From positions 8,050 to 72,049 of the forward strand of contig CAJTYK010000005.1 of NCBI GenBank assembly GCA_910584285.1: 64,000 nucleotides of DNA, read 5' to 3'. A model generated the notes under the pieces. The model did no database searches, had not been told where the DNA came from, and worked only from the letters and a program-made list of their open reading frames with translations. Below, one piece after another: positions 23,718 to 33,216 of the stretch (position 1 is its first letter; each line of letters opens with the position of its first letter). A program made the translations under genes and the position numbers. The DNA is from an uncultured Oscillospiraceae bacterium (GTDB lineage Bacteria; Bacillota; Clostridia; Oscillospirales; Oscillospiraceae).

Positions 23718-25780
23718 TGTGAAAAATTCAGATGATAGCTGCGTTCCAGCTCGCTGTTGATATAGATGGACACAAGCTGCACCCCAGAGGCGGTGGCGGG
23801 CTTGCTCAGCACTCCGGTGGACGCGTCCACCGAGCCATCGAAGATCACTTGATCCCCCACCTGGATACGCACCTCCACCGTCCCCGTAAACCCGCTGAGA
23901 TCCACATCAATGAACTTGGTGCTGGCGGGCACGCCCACATCCTCCGTGGGAATGGGGGGCGTCTCCGTGGCGGGGGGTTCGGTGGGCGGCGGTTCAGTGG
24001 CGGGCGGCTCCGTCTCCGGCGGCTCCGTTTCCTCCGGGCCTGTGCTCACCCAGAAGTCGATGACAGTGCCCTTCTCCACCTCGCCCAGCACGCTCTGCCA
24101 GATCACCTTGCCCTCGGCATACTCGGAGCTGGGGTGATTATCCACCTTGCCCCGGATGAGGCCCATAGCGCCCAGCTGCCGCTCCACATCCTCAAGGTTC
24201 CAACTCACAAAGCTGGGCACCGTTACCTTGGGGGTCTCCGGGCCCTTGCTCACAACCAGTACCACCTTGTCGCCCTTTTCCACAATGATGTCCTTCATGG
24301 GCGTATAGGAGATAATCATGCCCTTGGTGATGGTGTCGGAGAACTCCTCCTGCACTTCCACGTCAAGCCCCATCTCGTTTTGCAGCTTCAGCAGCGCCTG
24401 CCGATACTCCCAGCCGTCCACCGCCGGCATATACATCGTATCTTCTCCGCCGCTGATGGTGACCTTGATAACCAGATCCCCCTCCTTGACCATAGTTTTG
24501 GCCTCGGGGGTCTGGGCACAGATCTGGCCCTCCGGATACTCCTGGCTGTAGACGGTGTCCCCTTCCTCATACTTAAACTCCCCTAATAGGGCCGGGTTTT
24601 TCGCCAGATCCTCCAGAGTATACCCCAGCAGAGAGGGCACCGGATATTCCTTTTTCTCCTCAAACATCCCCTTCAGCAGGAAATTATAGAGGAAAAAGAT
24701 CATACCGCCGATGAAGATCAAAATCACTACGATGGCGGCCACCGCGGGCACAATGTTAGTTCCCCGAGCAGGCGGATCGTCGTACTCGTCCAGCTCCTCC
24801 TCCCGGTAGCGGCGCTCCCGGCGCTCCGGCTCCCGGGCAGCCTCCCGGCGGCGGCGCTCCGTGTCCCCGGCGCTGCTCCGGCTGACGGGCACCACCATGG
24901 TGGGTTCGTCCACCTCGTTCTGGGGAATGGGCTGGGACACCTCCATGTCCGGATTCTTGCGGAACTCCTTTAGATCGTCCAGCATCTCGTCCGCCGATCC
25001 GTACCGCTGGTTGACGTCTGGCGCCATGGCCCGCATGGTGATATCCTCCAGCGCCTGGGGCACGTCCGGGTTCAGGCTGCGGGGGGGCACTGGGATGGCG
25101 CTGATGTGCTGGATCGCCACCCCCATGGGTGTGTCACTCTCGAAGGGCAGACGCCCGGTGAGCATCTCGTAGAGCACCACGCCGGCGGAGTAGATATCGG
25201 TGCGGCAGTCCACATGGCTCCCTCTGGCCTGCTCCGGGGAGATATAGTGGACGGAGCCAATAGCCTCCTGGGTCATGGTGTTCTGGGCGGCGCTGGCCAG
25301 CTGGGCGATGCCGAAATCGGTGACCTTCACGCTGCCATCCCTGAGCACCATAACATTGTGGGGCTTGATGTCCCGATGGATAATGCCCCTGGAGTGGGCG
25401 TGGCTCAGCGCCCGCATGATCTGGGTGATGAAGTGCTGGGCCTCCCGCCAGTTCAGGGGGGTGCCCCGGCGCTGCATATACTGCTTCAGCGTCAGCCCGT
25501 CCACCAGCTCCATGACGATGTAGTCCAGCCCGTCGGACTGGCTCACATCGTATACAGACACGATATTGGCGTGGGATAGCATGGCCACAGCCTGGGACTC
25601 GTCATGGAAGCGGCGGCGGAACTCGGCGTCCTGGGCCAGCTCCGGCTTCAGGATCTTCACCGCCACCAGCCGGTTGAGCCGGTGATCTCGGGTCTTATAG
25701 ACCATCGCCATGCCGCCCATGCCGATGCACTCCATGATCTCATACCGGTTGTCGAGCATTTTACCTATGTATTGATCCAT
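23714..25780 (-). CDS. prkC: Membrane Ser/Thr protein kinase with PASTA domains
   Basis: A 688-residue Stk1/PrkC kinase. Residues 1-275 are the kinase: GMGGMAMVYK loop, VAVKIL, HRDIKPHN and DFGIA. A basic, acidic linker leads to one membrane helix near 345-367 (VAAIVVILIFIGGMIFFLY). Three PASTA domains follow, which in the family bind muropeptides or lipid II outside the cell. A Thr/Glu/Pro-rich repeat (TEPP units) then leads to an extra C-terminal beta-rich domain of about 80 residues that has no PASTA pattern. It likely signals wall state to growth or germination. ATG 25780 has AGGAGGA upstream; prpC precedes it. Confidence 0.94.
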   Translation of the reverse strand: MDQYIGKMLDNRYEIMECIGMGGMAMVYKTRDHRLNRLVAVKILKPELAQDAEFRRRFHDESQAVAMLSHANIVSVYDVSQSDGLDYIVMELVDGLTLKQYMQRRGTPLNWREAQHFITQIMRALSHAHSRGIIHRDIKPHNVMVLRDGSVKVTDFGIAQLASAAQNTMTQEAIGSVHYISPEQARGSHVDCRTDIYSAGVVLYEMLTGRLPFESDTPMGVAIQHISAIPVPPRSLNPDVPQALEDITMRAMAPDVNQRYGSADEMLDDLKEFRKNPDMEVSQPIPQNEVDEPTMVVPVSRSSAGDTERRRREAAREPERRERRYREEELDEYDDPPARGTNIVPAVAAIVVILIFIGGMIFFLYNFLLKGMFEEKKEYPVPSLLGYTLEDLAKNPALLGEFKYEEGDTVYSQEYPEGQICAQTPEAKTMVKEGDLVIKVTISGGEDTMYMPAVDGWEYRQALLKLQNEMGLDVEVQEEFSDTITKGMIISYTPMKDIIVEKGDKVVLVVSKGPETPKVTVPSFVSWNLEDVERQLGAMGLIRGKVDNHPSSEYAEGKVIWQSVLGEVEKGTVIDFWVSTGPEETEPPETEPPATEPPPTEPPATETPPIPTEDVGVPASTKFIDVDLSGFTGTVEVRIQVGDQVIFDGSVDASTGVLSKPATASGVQLVSIYINSELERSYHLNFSQ

Positions 25781-25804
25781 GGTAAAAGTCCTCCTACAGA
25801 TTGC

Positions 25805-26539
25805 TTACAGCTGCGCCAGGACAACAGTGACGTTATCCGGCGCGCCCTGTTCCAGCGTCATATCCACCAGCCTGCGGCACAGCGCCTCCGGATCCCGCTC
25901 CTCCAGCGAGGTCTGAAGCAGCATCGAATCCGGCAGCACGTTGGACAGCCCGTCGCTGCACAGCAGCAGACGGCTGCCCTGGCCGGTCTCCACCCGAAGC
26001 AGGTCAAAGGCCACCGTGGGCTCCACCCCCAGCGCCCGGGTGATCAGGTTCTTCTGGGGGTGGCGGCGGGCCTCCTCTACGGTGATCTCCCCCCGATCCA
26101 CCAGGAGCTGCACCAGGGAGTGATCCACCGTCACCTGCCGAATCATCCCGTTTTCTATGAGATAACATCGGCTGTCCCCCACGTTTACCACGTAGGATTC
26201 CCCCGGCAGGGCCAGAGCCGCCACCAGCGTGGTGCCCATGCCCCGGTACTCCGGGTTGGCCTGGGCCAGCTCAAACACCTTCCGGTTGGCCAGGGCGGAG
26301 GCCTCCGCCAGCACGTCCTCCCACCACTCTGGATCATCCCGGGATCCCTGGGAGAACCGCTCCTCCACCGCGTTGGAAAAGCAATCTGCCGCCACGGAGC
26401 TGGCCACGCCTCCCGCCTGAGCTCCACCCATGCCGTCGCATACCACCAGTAGGGCCGCTCCGTCCAAGTCTCGAAATGCCCAGCTGTCCTGGTTGTCCTT
26501 TCGGTGGCGGCCAACGTCCGTCACGCCGAACAGTCTCAC
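25805..26539 (-). CDS. prpC: PP2C-type Ser/Thr protein phosphatase (Stp1/PrpC)
   Basis: A 244-residue metal-dependent phosphatase that reverses PrkC phosphorylation. RKDNQD (about residues 14-19), CDGMGGAQAGG (about 35-45), VGDSRCYL and a late DNVTVVL segment supply the metal aspartates. Start is GTG 26539 with GGAGGG upstream. It precedes prkC by 24 nt, as in most Firmicutes, and follows rlmN. Confidence 0.95.
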   Translation of the reverse strand: MRLFGVTDVGRHRKDNQDSWAFRDLDGAALLVVCDGMGGAQAGGVASSVAADCFSNAVEERFSQGSRDDPEWWEDVLAEASALANRKVFELAQANPEYRGMGTTLVAALALPGESYVVNVGDSRCYLIENGMIRQVTVDHSLVQLLVDRGEITVEEARRHPQKNLITRALGVEPTVAFDLLRVETGQGSRLLLCSDGLSNVLPDSMLLQTSLEERDPEALCRRLVDMTLEQGAPDNVTVVLAQL

Positions 26540-26570
26540 TGAAGATCCCTCCTTTCCGGAATCAAGGGCC

Positions 26571-27611
26571 TCACCATGAAGCTCCGCCGTCCATGTGCCT
26601 GCGCCGGAGCTGTCCGCAGGAGGCGTCGATGTCGCTTCCCAGCTTCCGGCGCACGGTGACGGTGACGCCGTGCCCCTCCAGCCGCTGCTGGAACTGCCGC
26701 ACCCGGCGGCTGGGCTTCAGCGGCGACTCCGCCACATCGTTCAGCGGGATCAGGTTTACGTGCCCGGGCTGGCCCCGGAGCAGCTCTGCCAGCTGGTCAG
26801 CCTGGGCATCGCTGTCGTTCACCCCGTCAATCATGGCGTACTCGTAAGAGATCCGCCGTCCCGTGGTTTCGAAGTACCGGCGGCAGGTCTCCATCAGCGG
26901 CCCCACTCCCACCGCCCGGTTCACCGGCATCAGCCGGCTGCGGGTCTCGTCGTCTGGGGCGTGGAGGGAAACGCTTAATGTCAATTGTAACCCAAGAAGG
27001 GCCAGTTTGTCAATTTTCTTTCTCAAGCCGCAGGTGGACAGGGAGATATGCCGCATCCCAATGTTAAGTCCATCCGGGTGATTCACCAGCGTGAGAAAGC
27101 GCAGCACATGGTCGAAATTATCCAGCGGCTCCCCAATCCCCATCAGCACGATATTGGAGATCTCCGCTCCGCTATCCTTCTGGGTAAAGATAACTTGGTC
27201 AAGGATCTCAGCGGGTGACAAGTCTCGAACCTTGCCGCCAAGAGTGGAGGCGCAGAACACGCAGCCCATGTTGCAGCCCACCTGGCTGGACACACAAACA
27301 GTATTCCCATGCTTGTACCGCATCAAAACCGTTTCAATGCAATTTCCGTCCAAAAGACGCCAGAGGTATTTTATGGTGCCGTCCACCTGAGACACCTGCC
27401 TGCGCTCCACCCGGGGCACCGTGAGGAGGCACCGCTCCTTCAGAGCGTCCCGCAGGGCACGGGGCAGATCGCTCATCTCGTCGAAGGACTCCACCCCCCG
27501 GTGGAGCCAGCGGAACACCTGCTTAGCCCGAAACCCGGGTTGTCCCAGCTCCTTGAAGTAGGCGGACAGCTCCTCCAGCGTCATGGATTTCAGATCCACC
27601 ACCGGGATCAC
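26571..27611 (-). CDS. rlmN: 23S rRNA (adenine2503-C2)-methyltransferase
   Basis: A 346-residue radical-SAM enzyme that methylates A2503 of 23S rRNA and A37 of some tRNAs. The cluster motif CNMGCVFC is at about residues 109-116, preceded by the substrate lead VSSQVG. A resolving cysteine near the end (ASCGQLRRR) completes the dual-cysteine mechanism. GTG 27611 makes a GTGA overlap with rsmB but its ribosome site is very close; GTG 27602, with AAGGGG at better spacing, may be the true start. Confidence 0.94.
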   Translation of the reverse strand: MIPVVDLKSMTLEELSAYFKELGQPGFRAKQVFRWLHRGVESFDEMSDLPRALRDALKERCLLTVPRVERRQVSQVDGTIKYLWRLLDGNCIETVLMRYKHGNTVCVSSQVGCNMGCVFCASTLGGKVRDLSPAEILDQVIFTQKDSGAEISNIVLMGIGEPLDNFDHVLRFLTLVNHPDGLNIGMRHISLSTCGLRKKIDKLALLGLQLTLSVSLHAPDDETRSRLMPVNRAVGVGPLMETCRRYFETTGRRISYEYAMIDGVNDSDAQADQLAELLRGQPGHVNLIPLNDVAESPLKPSRRVRQFQQRLEGHGVTVTVRRKLGSDIDASCGQLRRRHMDGGASW

Positions 27612-28930
27612 CCCTTCCTGCGCAGCTTGGCCACGAAAAACCCGTCTGTATTGTGAATGTGGGGCCAGAAGGTGATCCGTCCTGGCTGCTCCCCAAGCTC
27701 GGGTAGGGAGAAGGGCTCCGGTGCAAACTGCGGATTTTCCGCTAAAAACCTGTCCACCACATCCCCATTTTCCCGCTGGAGCACGGTGCAGGTGGAGTAA
27801 ATCAGCACCCCACCGGGCCGGACGTACCGGGCGCAGTTACCCAAAATGGCCTGCTGCACCTGGGGCAGCCCCTCCAACGCCTTGGGATTCTTGTATCGGA
27901 TGTCCGGCTTCTTGCGGATGATGCCCAGCCCTGAGCAGGGCACATCGGTGATCACCGCGTCAAACCCGTCCAGCCACTCCTCCTTCCGCTCCGATGCACT
28001 CTGGAGGCAGGGGGAGATGACGGACAGGCCCAGCCGATCCCGCCCCGCCTGGAGTAGCCTGATTTTGTGGGGGTGGATATCACAAGCGAGAACCTCTCCC
28101 CGGTTTTCCAGCTCAATAGCGGCGGCAAAGGATTTTCCTCCGGGGGCGGCGCAGCTATCCAGCACCCGTTGGCCCGGCCTGAGCCCGGCAGCCGTCACCG
28201 CCAGCCGAGCCGCCGGATCCTGCACATAAAAGCGGCCCTCCCGAAATGCTGCCAGCCGCTCCAGATCGCCCGACCCGCTCATCAGCAGGCACCCGGGCAG
28301 CCACGGGTGGGGTGTGACCTCCACCCCCTCGCTCCACAGCTCCTCCGCCAGCCTGTCCGGATCAGTCCGAAGGGAGTTGACCTGGGCCGTGGTGGGGGGC
28401 TGGAGGTTGTCTGCGGCCAACAAGGCTTCCGCCCCGTCCGGGCCCAGCTCGGCCAGAAATTCCTCCACCAGCCATTGAGGGTGGCTGTATTTTATTGACA
28501 AGGTTTCTACCTTGTCATGTCCTTCCGGCTCCAGCAGATCCTTTTGCCGAAGCATGGCCCGCAGGATGCCGTTCACCATCCCGGCGGCCCGGGGATTGCG
28601 GCAGTATTTTTTTGTCAGCTCCACCGCCTCGTTCACCGCCGCGCTGGGCGGAATTTTATCCAAAAACAGGAATTGATAGACCGCCGCCCGAAGCCCACAC
28701 AGCACCGGGGCCTCCAACGCCTCCAGCTTCCGGCTGCAGAACCGGGCCAGATGCCAGTCCAGCAGCAGCCTGTTCTGCAATACCCCATAGCACAGCCGGG
28801 AGGCCAGGGCCGCGTCCCGCTTGTCCAGTTCCTGCTCCCGCAGCGTCTTTTTCAGATATCCATCTGACCACGCCCCCTGCCGCTCACAGGCGGTCAAAGT
28901 GATCAGCGCGGCCTCTCTGGCAGAACCCAT
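27608..28930 (-). CDS. rsmB: 16S rRNA (cytosine967-C5)-methyltransferase
   Basis: A 440-residue RsmB/Fmu enzyme. The N-terminal NusB-like RNA-binding domain covers residues 1-140, and the Rossmann domain has CAAPGGKSFAAA (about 255-266) for SAM. Two cysteines, in TDVPCSGLG and IYSTCTV, are the release and nucleophile residues of the m5C group. ATG 28930 follows AGGAGGAAG. It lies in the def-fmt-rsmB-rlmN run typical of Firmicutes. Confidence 0.95.
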   Translation of the reverse strand: MGSAREAALITLTACERQGAWSDGYLKKTLREQELDKRDAALASRLCYGVLQNRLLLDWHLARFCSRKLEALEAPVLCGLRAAVYQFLFLDKIPPSAAVNEAVELTKKYCRNPRAAGMVNGILRAMLRQKDLLEPEGHDKVETLSIKYSHPQWLVEEFLAELGPDGAEALLAADNLQPPTTAQVNSLRTDPDRLAEELWSEGVEVTPHPWLPGCLLMSGSGDLERLAAFREGRFYVQDPAARLAVTAAGLRPGQRVLDSCAAPGGKSFAAAIELENRGEVLACDIHPHKIRLLQAGRDRLGLSVISPCLQSASERKEEWLDGFDAVITDVPCSGLGIIRKKPDIRYKNPKALEGLPQVQQAILGNCARYVRPGGVLIYSTCTVLQRENGDVVDRFLAENPQFAPEPFSLPELGEQPGRITFWPHIHNTDGFFVAKLRRKG

Positions 28931-28942
28931 CGGGGCTTCCTC

Positions 28943-29875
28943 CTAACCTGTCAAAACTGTGCCCATCCGGATGGGGTGGCCCATCAGGAAGGCGGACGCG
29001 GCCATGGCCTTCTTCCCGTCCGGCTGGAGCTCCAGAATCTCCAGCGCTCCACTGCCGCAGGCCACCCGCAGGCCCCGTTTATCCGCCTGGAGCACCGTAC
29101 CCGGCGCCTGGCCCCCGGCGTCCTCCGCCAGGGCGGTACGCAGGATCTTGCACCGCACCCCATCCACCGCAGCCACAGCCGCCGGCCAGGGATACAGCCC
29201 CCGCACCTGATCGTGGAGCTGTCGGGCCGTTCTGCTCCAGTCCATGGGGGACAGATCCCGGGACAGCATGGGGGCATGGCTGGCCCTGCTCTCGTCCTGG
29301 GGCACGGCCTTCACCGTCCCCGCCTCAATGCCCGCCACCGTCTCCACCAGCAGCTCCGCCCCCATCTGGGCCAAGCGATCAAAGAGCTGGGCGGCATTCT
29401 CGTCTATCCGGATGGGGGTGGCCCGCTGGGCCAGGATGTCCCCGGTGTCCATCCCCTCCGCCATAACCATGATGGTGACGCCCGTCTCGTCCTCTCCGTT
29501 GAGAATGGCCCAGTTGATGGGGGCCGCCCCCCGGTACTTGGGCAGCAGGGACGAGTGAACGTTGACGCACCCCAGCCGGGGCACCTCCAAAATGTCCACC
29601 GGCAGGATCTTCCCGTAGGCCGCCACCGCGATGAGCTCCGGCTCCAGCTCCTTCAGAATTTCCAGTGCCTCCCCATCACGCAGCCTGACGGGCTGAAACA
29701 CTGGCAAACCAACCGACAAGGCATATTCCTTCACAGGCGGTGCCTGGAGTTTCATGCCCCGGTTTTTCGGCTTGTCCGGCTGGGTGAACACCCCGCGGAT
29801 CTCATGCCCCGCCTCCACCAGCGCCTTTAGCGAGGGCACCGCAAAATCCGGGGTGCCCATGAATACGATTCTCAT
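28943..29875 (-). CDS. fmt: Methionyl-tRNA formyltransferase
   Basis: A 310-residue enzyme that formylates initiator Met-tRNA with 10-formyltetrahydrofolate. MRIVFMGTPDFAVPSL opens the N-terminal domain; the catalytic set appears as NVHSSLLPKYRGAAPINWAI around residues 108-127 and ITIMVM-like segments after. An OB-like C-terminal domain follows from about 205. ATG 29875 overlaps the def stop by 4 nt, coupling the enzyme that adds formyl to the one that removes it. Confidence 0.96.
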   Translation of the reverse strand: MRIVFMGTPDFAVPSLKALVEAGHEIRGVFTQPDKPKNRGMKLQAPPVKEYALSVGLPVFQPVRLRDGEALEILKELEPELIAVAAYGKILPVDILEVPRLGCVNVHSSLLPKYRGAAPINWAILNGEDETGVTIMVMAEGMDTGDILAQRATPIRIDENAAQLFDRLAQMGAELLVETVAGIEAGTVKAVPQDESRASHAPMLSRDLSPMDWSRTARQLHDQVRGLYPWPAAVAAVDGVRCKILRTALAEDAGGQAPGTVLQADKRGLRVACGSGALEILELQPDGKKAMAASAFLMGHPIRMGTVLTG

Positions 29876-30402
29876 GCCCGCTTTCTCCTTTTCCGCCGGG
29901 GCCTCCGGGCCTCGGTCTGCTCCGCCTCCATGGCGTCCAGCTCCTCCATGGTGTAGAGCTCCCCATCGGTGCGCTCCACAAACAGGTGGCCCTCCAGGTG
30001 CTCCAGCTCGTGGCAGAAGCAGCGGGCCACCATCTCCTCCCCGGACACCTCAAAGAAATTCCCGTCCCGATCCTGGGCCCGGACGGTCACCGAGCTGGGG
30101 CGGAGCACCCAACCGTACTGGTTGGGCACGCTGAGGCAGCCCTCCCAGCCCCCCTGCTCCCCTTCCTTGCGGACGATCTCCGGGTTTACCAGCTCAATCA
30201 TCTGATCCTGGTCATCCATCACGATCACAGCCCGACGGAGTATGCCGATCTGGGGCGCGGCCAGCCCCACGCCCCCGGCGTTCTCCAGCGTCTCCTTTAG
30301 ATCGTCCAGCAGCCAGTGGAGCTTCCGGTCGAACTTCTCCACTGGCCGACACACCTTCCCCAGGGTCGGATCCCCTTGAGTTAATATTTTTCGCAAAGCC
30401 AT
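29872..30402 (-). CDS. def: Peptide deformylase
   Basis: A 176-residue metalloenzyme that removes the N-formyl group from new proteins. The three family motifs are visible: GGVGLAAPQ (about 43-51), WEGCLSVP with the metal cysteine (about 86-93), and HELEH with both metal histidines and the catalytic glutamate (about 131-135). A basic tail (RRPRRKRRKRA) ends the protein. ATG 30402 has GAGGAGGAA upstream; the longer frame lacks a site and overlaps priA. Confidence 0.96.
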   Translation of the reverse strand: MALRKILTQGDPTLGKVCRPVEKFDRKLHWLLDDLKETLENAGGVGLAAPQIGILRRAVIVMDDQDQMIELVNPEIVRKEGEQGGWEGCLSVPNQYGWVLRPSSVTVRAQDRDGNFFEVSGEEMVARCFCHELEHLEGHLFVERTDGELYTMEELDAMEAEQTEARRPRRKRRKRA

Positions 30403-30418
30403 CGCAAATTCCTCCTCT

Positions 30419-32884
30419 TTATTCCATGGGATCCAGATCCGCGTACAGGGCCACCCCACGGTTCTGCCTGTCCGACTGGGCCTGCCGGAGCAGATGGGCC
30501 ACAAGCTGCCGCATGGCCCGGGTGTTCTTTGTGTTGAGCACCAGCCGGTAGCGGTAGCGGTCGTTCACCTTGGCCACCGGCGCCGGGGCCGGCCCCAGCA
30601 GGCGGTACGCCGTCCCCCGATAGGGCGCCTTGCCCATGGCCGCACTCAAACTGTCCCGCAGCCGCAGGCAGGCCCGGAGCACCGCCGTCTCCTCCAGCCC
30701 AGAGGCGCACAGCAGAAACAAATCGTTACAGGGCGGCAGGTCCCGCACCTCCCGTATACGGATCTCCTGACGGTAGAAGGAGTCGTAGTCCTGCTGAGCT
30801 GCGAACCGGATCACGTCGTTATCCGGGGTGAAGGTCTGGATCACCGCCTGTCCCTCCTTCTCCCCCCGCCCCGCCCGGCCCACCACCTGGGTGAGCAGGG
30901 AAAAGGTGCGCTCCGCTGCGTGGATGTCCCCGGTATAAAGGCTTTGATCCGCCGACACCGCCCCCACCAGGGTGACGTTCTCAAAGTCCAGCCCCTTGGC
31001 CACCATCTGGGTGCCCAGCAGGATGGGGATCCGCTGCCGCCGGAACTTTTCCAGCAGGGCCTCGTGGCTGTGGGTGACGGACACAGTGTCCGCGTCCATC
31101 CGCAGCACTCCCACCCCGGGGAACAGGCTTTTCAGCTCCTCCTCCACCCTCTGCGTCCCCGTCCCGACGAAGCGGAACAGACCGCCGCAGACGGGACACC
31201 GGTCGGGCAGAGGTTGAGAGTGGCCGCAGTAATGGCACATCAGCCGCCGGTTGGCGGAGTGGTAGGTCAAATGGACAGAACACCGGGGACAGGTGGGGAT
31301 CTCGCCGCACTCGCCGCACACCGCCATCCGGCTGGCCCCCCGTCGGTTGAGGAACAGGATGGCCTGTTCCCCCCGATCCACCGTCTCCTCCAACTTTTTG
31401 GCCAGCACCGTACTGATAGAGCCGCCGTTTCCCCGCCGCAGCTCCTCCTTCATGTCCACAATGGTCACCCTGGGCAGTGAGCGTTCATTGAACCTGCGGC
31501 TGAGGGTGAGCAGGCGGTATTCCCCCTGCCGGGCCCGGTACATGGTGTCCACCGACGGGGTGGCCGAGCCCAGCACCAACAGCGCCCCTGCCCTGTGGCA
31601 GCGGCAGCGCGCCACCTCTCGAGCGTGATACCTGGGGTTCTGCTCCGACTTGTAGGAGGGCTCCTGCTCCTCATCCAGAATGATAGCCCCCAGATTGGGC
31701 AGCGGGGCAAACACTGCGGAGCGGGTACCCACCACCACCCGGGCCTCCCCCCGCCGCACCCGTTTCCACTCGTCACACCGCTCTCCAGCGGACAAAGAGC
31801 TGTGAAGGATTGCCACTTCACAGCCAAAGTGGGATACGAAGATCCGCATCAGCTGCGGGGTCAAGGAGATCTCCGGCACCATCACCAACGCCGTCTGCCC
31901 TCGTTCCAACAGGGCATGGATCAGCTTCAAATAGATCTGGGTCTTGCCGCTGCCGGTGACACCGTACAGCAGGGCGGCGCCTCCGCCCCCCTCCACCTGG
32001 GTCAATAGCTCCTCATAGGCCGTCTGCTGTTCCCCGTTCAGCTCCACCGGCGCCGCCTCCTCCTGGGCGGGCAGCTCCGGGCGTCGGTAGATCTCCCGTT
32101 TGGACAGGGTGAGCACCCCCTGGCGCTCCAGCGCTCTCAGGGTGGTCATGGACGCGCCGGTGAAATAGCATAGCTCCTTGGCGGAGGTCTCCCCCGCCGC
32201 GCACAGAGCCTCCCCCGCCGCGTACTGGAGGGGCGCCCGCTTCCGTTTTGGGGCCAGCAGGGCCAGCGCGTCCCCGGGATCCATAGCCAGGGTGGCCACC
32301 TGCTCCGTCTTGTCCCTCACGCCCCGGGCGGCGCCCGCCTCCTGAACGATGATGCCCTGCCGTTCCAGCGCCCGCAGGGTGGGGCCGGGGTTGGCCGTCC
32401 CGAAGGCCAGCCGGATTTTGCCCAGCTCCGCCCAGCCGTTGTTGGCCAGCAGCAGGCCCACCAGCTTTTGGGCGGCCTCGTCCTCCCCCGCTCCATCGTA
32501 GGCCGCCGCCCGATCCACCCCGGGGGCAAGACGCCAGCAGTCCTTCAGGGAGAACCACAGCCCCGCCGGAAGCATCACCCGCATGGCGTCGTACACGGTG
32601 CAGAAATAGTGCTCCCGCATCCAAAGGGCCAGCTGTACCGCCTCCGGATCCAGCACCGGCTCCTCGTCCAGCAGGGCCAGCACATATTTCAGCTTGGCCG
32701 TGTCCTCCCGCTCCCCCAGGGCCAGCACGATGCCGTCGCTCACCCGGTTCCCCGCCCCAAAGGGCACCGCTGCCCGCATCCCCGGCCGCAAATCCTCCGC
32801 CAGCTTGGGCGGGATCAAATAGTCGTAGGGCTTGTCGATGGCGTAGGTCGCCGCCGACACTGCGATTTTTGCGATTCCGGCCAC
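30419..32884 (-). CDS. priA: Primosomal protein N' (replication restart helicase PriA)
   Basis: An 821-residue helicase that reloads the replisome at stalled forks. The N-terminal DNA-binding domain (YDYLIPPKL) is followed by Walker A GVTGSGKTQ near 302-310 and a DEEQ box (the usual DEEH carries Gln). Two zinc sites follow in CGECGEIPTCPRC and CHYCGHSQ/CPVCGG. GTG 32884 is chosen with GGGGTGAG just upstream; a TTG 30 nt earlier is the alternative. It runs into def 16 nt later. Confidence 0.94.
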   Translation of the reverse strand: MAGIAKIAVSAATYAIDKPYDYLIPPKLAEDLRPGMRAAVPFGAGNRVSDGIVLALGEREDTAKLKYVLALLDEEPVLDPEAVQLALWMREHYFCTVYDAMRVMLPAGLWFSLKDCWRLAPGVDRAAAYDGAGEDEAAQKLVGLLLANNGWAELGKIRLAFGTANPGPTLRALERQGIIVQEAGAARGVRDKTEQVATLAMDPGDALALLAPKRKRAPLQYAAGEALCAAGETSAKELCYFTGASMTTLRALERQGVLTLSKREIYRRPELPAQEEAAPVELNGEQQTAYEELLTQVEGGGGAALLYGVTGSGKTQIYLKLIHALLERGQTALVMVPEISLTPQLMRIFVSHFGCEVAILHSSLSAGERCDEWKRVRRGEARVVVGTRSAVFAPLPNLGAIILDEEQEPSYKSEQNPRYHAREVARCRCHRAGALLVLGSATPSVDTMYRARQGEYRLLTLSRRFNERSLPRVTIVDMKEELRRGNGGSISTVLAKKLEETVDRGEQAILFLNRRGASRMAVCGECGEIPTCPRCSVHLTYHSANRRLMCHYCGHSQPLPDRCPVCGGLFRFVGTGTQRVEEELKSLFPGVGVLRMDADTVSVTHSHEALLEKFRRQRIPILLGTQMVAKGLDFENVTLVGAVSADQSLYTGDIHAAERTFSLLTQVVGRAGRGEKEGQAVIQTFTPDNDVIRFAAQQDYDSFYRQEIRIREVRDLPPCNDLFLLCASGLEETAVLRACLRLRDSLSAAMGKAPYRGTAYRLLGPAPAPVAKVNDRYRYRLVLNTKNTRAMRQLVAHLLRQAQSDRQNRGVALYADLDPME

Positions 32885-32915
32885 GGCCTCACCCCATCCC
32901 TCTCCACAGTCCAAA

Positions 32916-32940
32916 GGGCAAGCAGGCGTCCTGCTTGCCC
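32916..32940 (-). terminator. Hairpin between rpoZ and priA
   Basis: GGGCAAGCAGG (32916-32926) and CCTGCTTGCCC (32930-32940) form a perfect 11-bp stem with a 3-nt loop. On the minus strand only TTT follows, so it is a weak or partial terminator. Confidence 0.55.
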
Positions 32941-32953
32941 AGAGTTGTTACAT

Positions 32954-33181
32954 TTACGCCTGCTCCTGCTCCTCAGTCTGCTCCTGCTCCGCGTCCTCCA
33001 CCCGGAGCGTACCGTTGGCCACCTCATGGATGGCCAGGGAGACGGCCTTTTCCTCCAGCGGCTCGCCGGAGTTCTCCGCCTCGCTGGACAGCTTTCTGGC
33101 CCGGTTGGCCACCATATTCACCAGCATATAGCGGCTGGGCACCTGATTGAGCAAATCCTTGATCGCGGGATAAAGTAACAT
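32954..33181 (-). CDS. rpoZ: RNA polymerase omega subunit
   Basis: A 75-residue omega subunit that helps RNA polymerase assemble around beta-prime. YPAIKDLLNQVPSRYMLVNM at residues 4-23 and RARKL are the conserved core; the acidic tail is variable. ATG 33181 has AGGAGG 7 nt before it. The gene follows gmk, the usual Firmicutes order yicC-remA-gmk-rpoZ-priA. Confidence 0.93.
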   Translation of the reverse strand: MLLYPAIKDLLNQVPSRYMLVNMVANRARKLSSEAENSGEPLEEKAVSLAIHEVANGTLRVEDAEQEQTEEQEQA

Positions 33182-33216
33182 AACGCATCCTCCTAATATT
33201 GATATGACCGGCCGGC

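Noticed and set aside
23940..24060. Short-period DNA repeat that could suggest a CRISPR or minisatellite
   Set aside because: It encodes the TEPP stalk of PrkC in frame; there are no spacers or regular repeats.
30403..30504. Longer N-terminus for peptide deformylase
   Set aside because: The added residues overlap priA and do not match the family; GAGGAGG supports ATG 30402.
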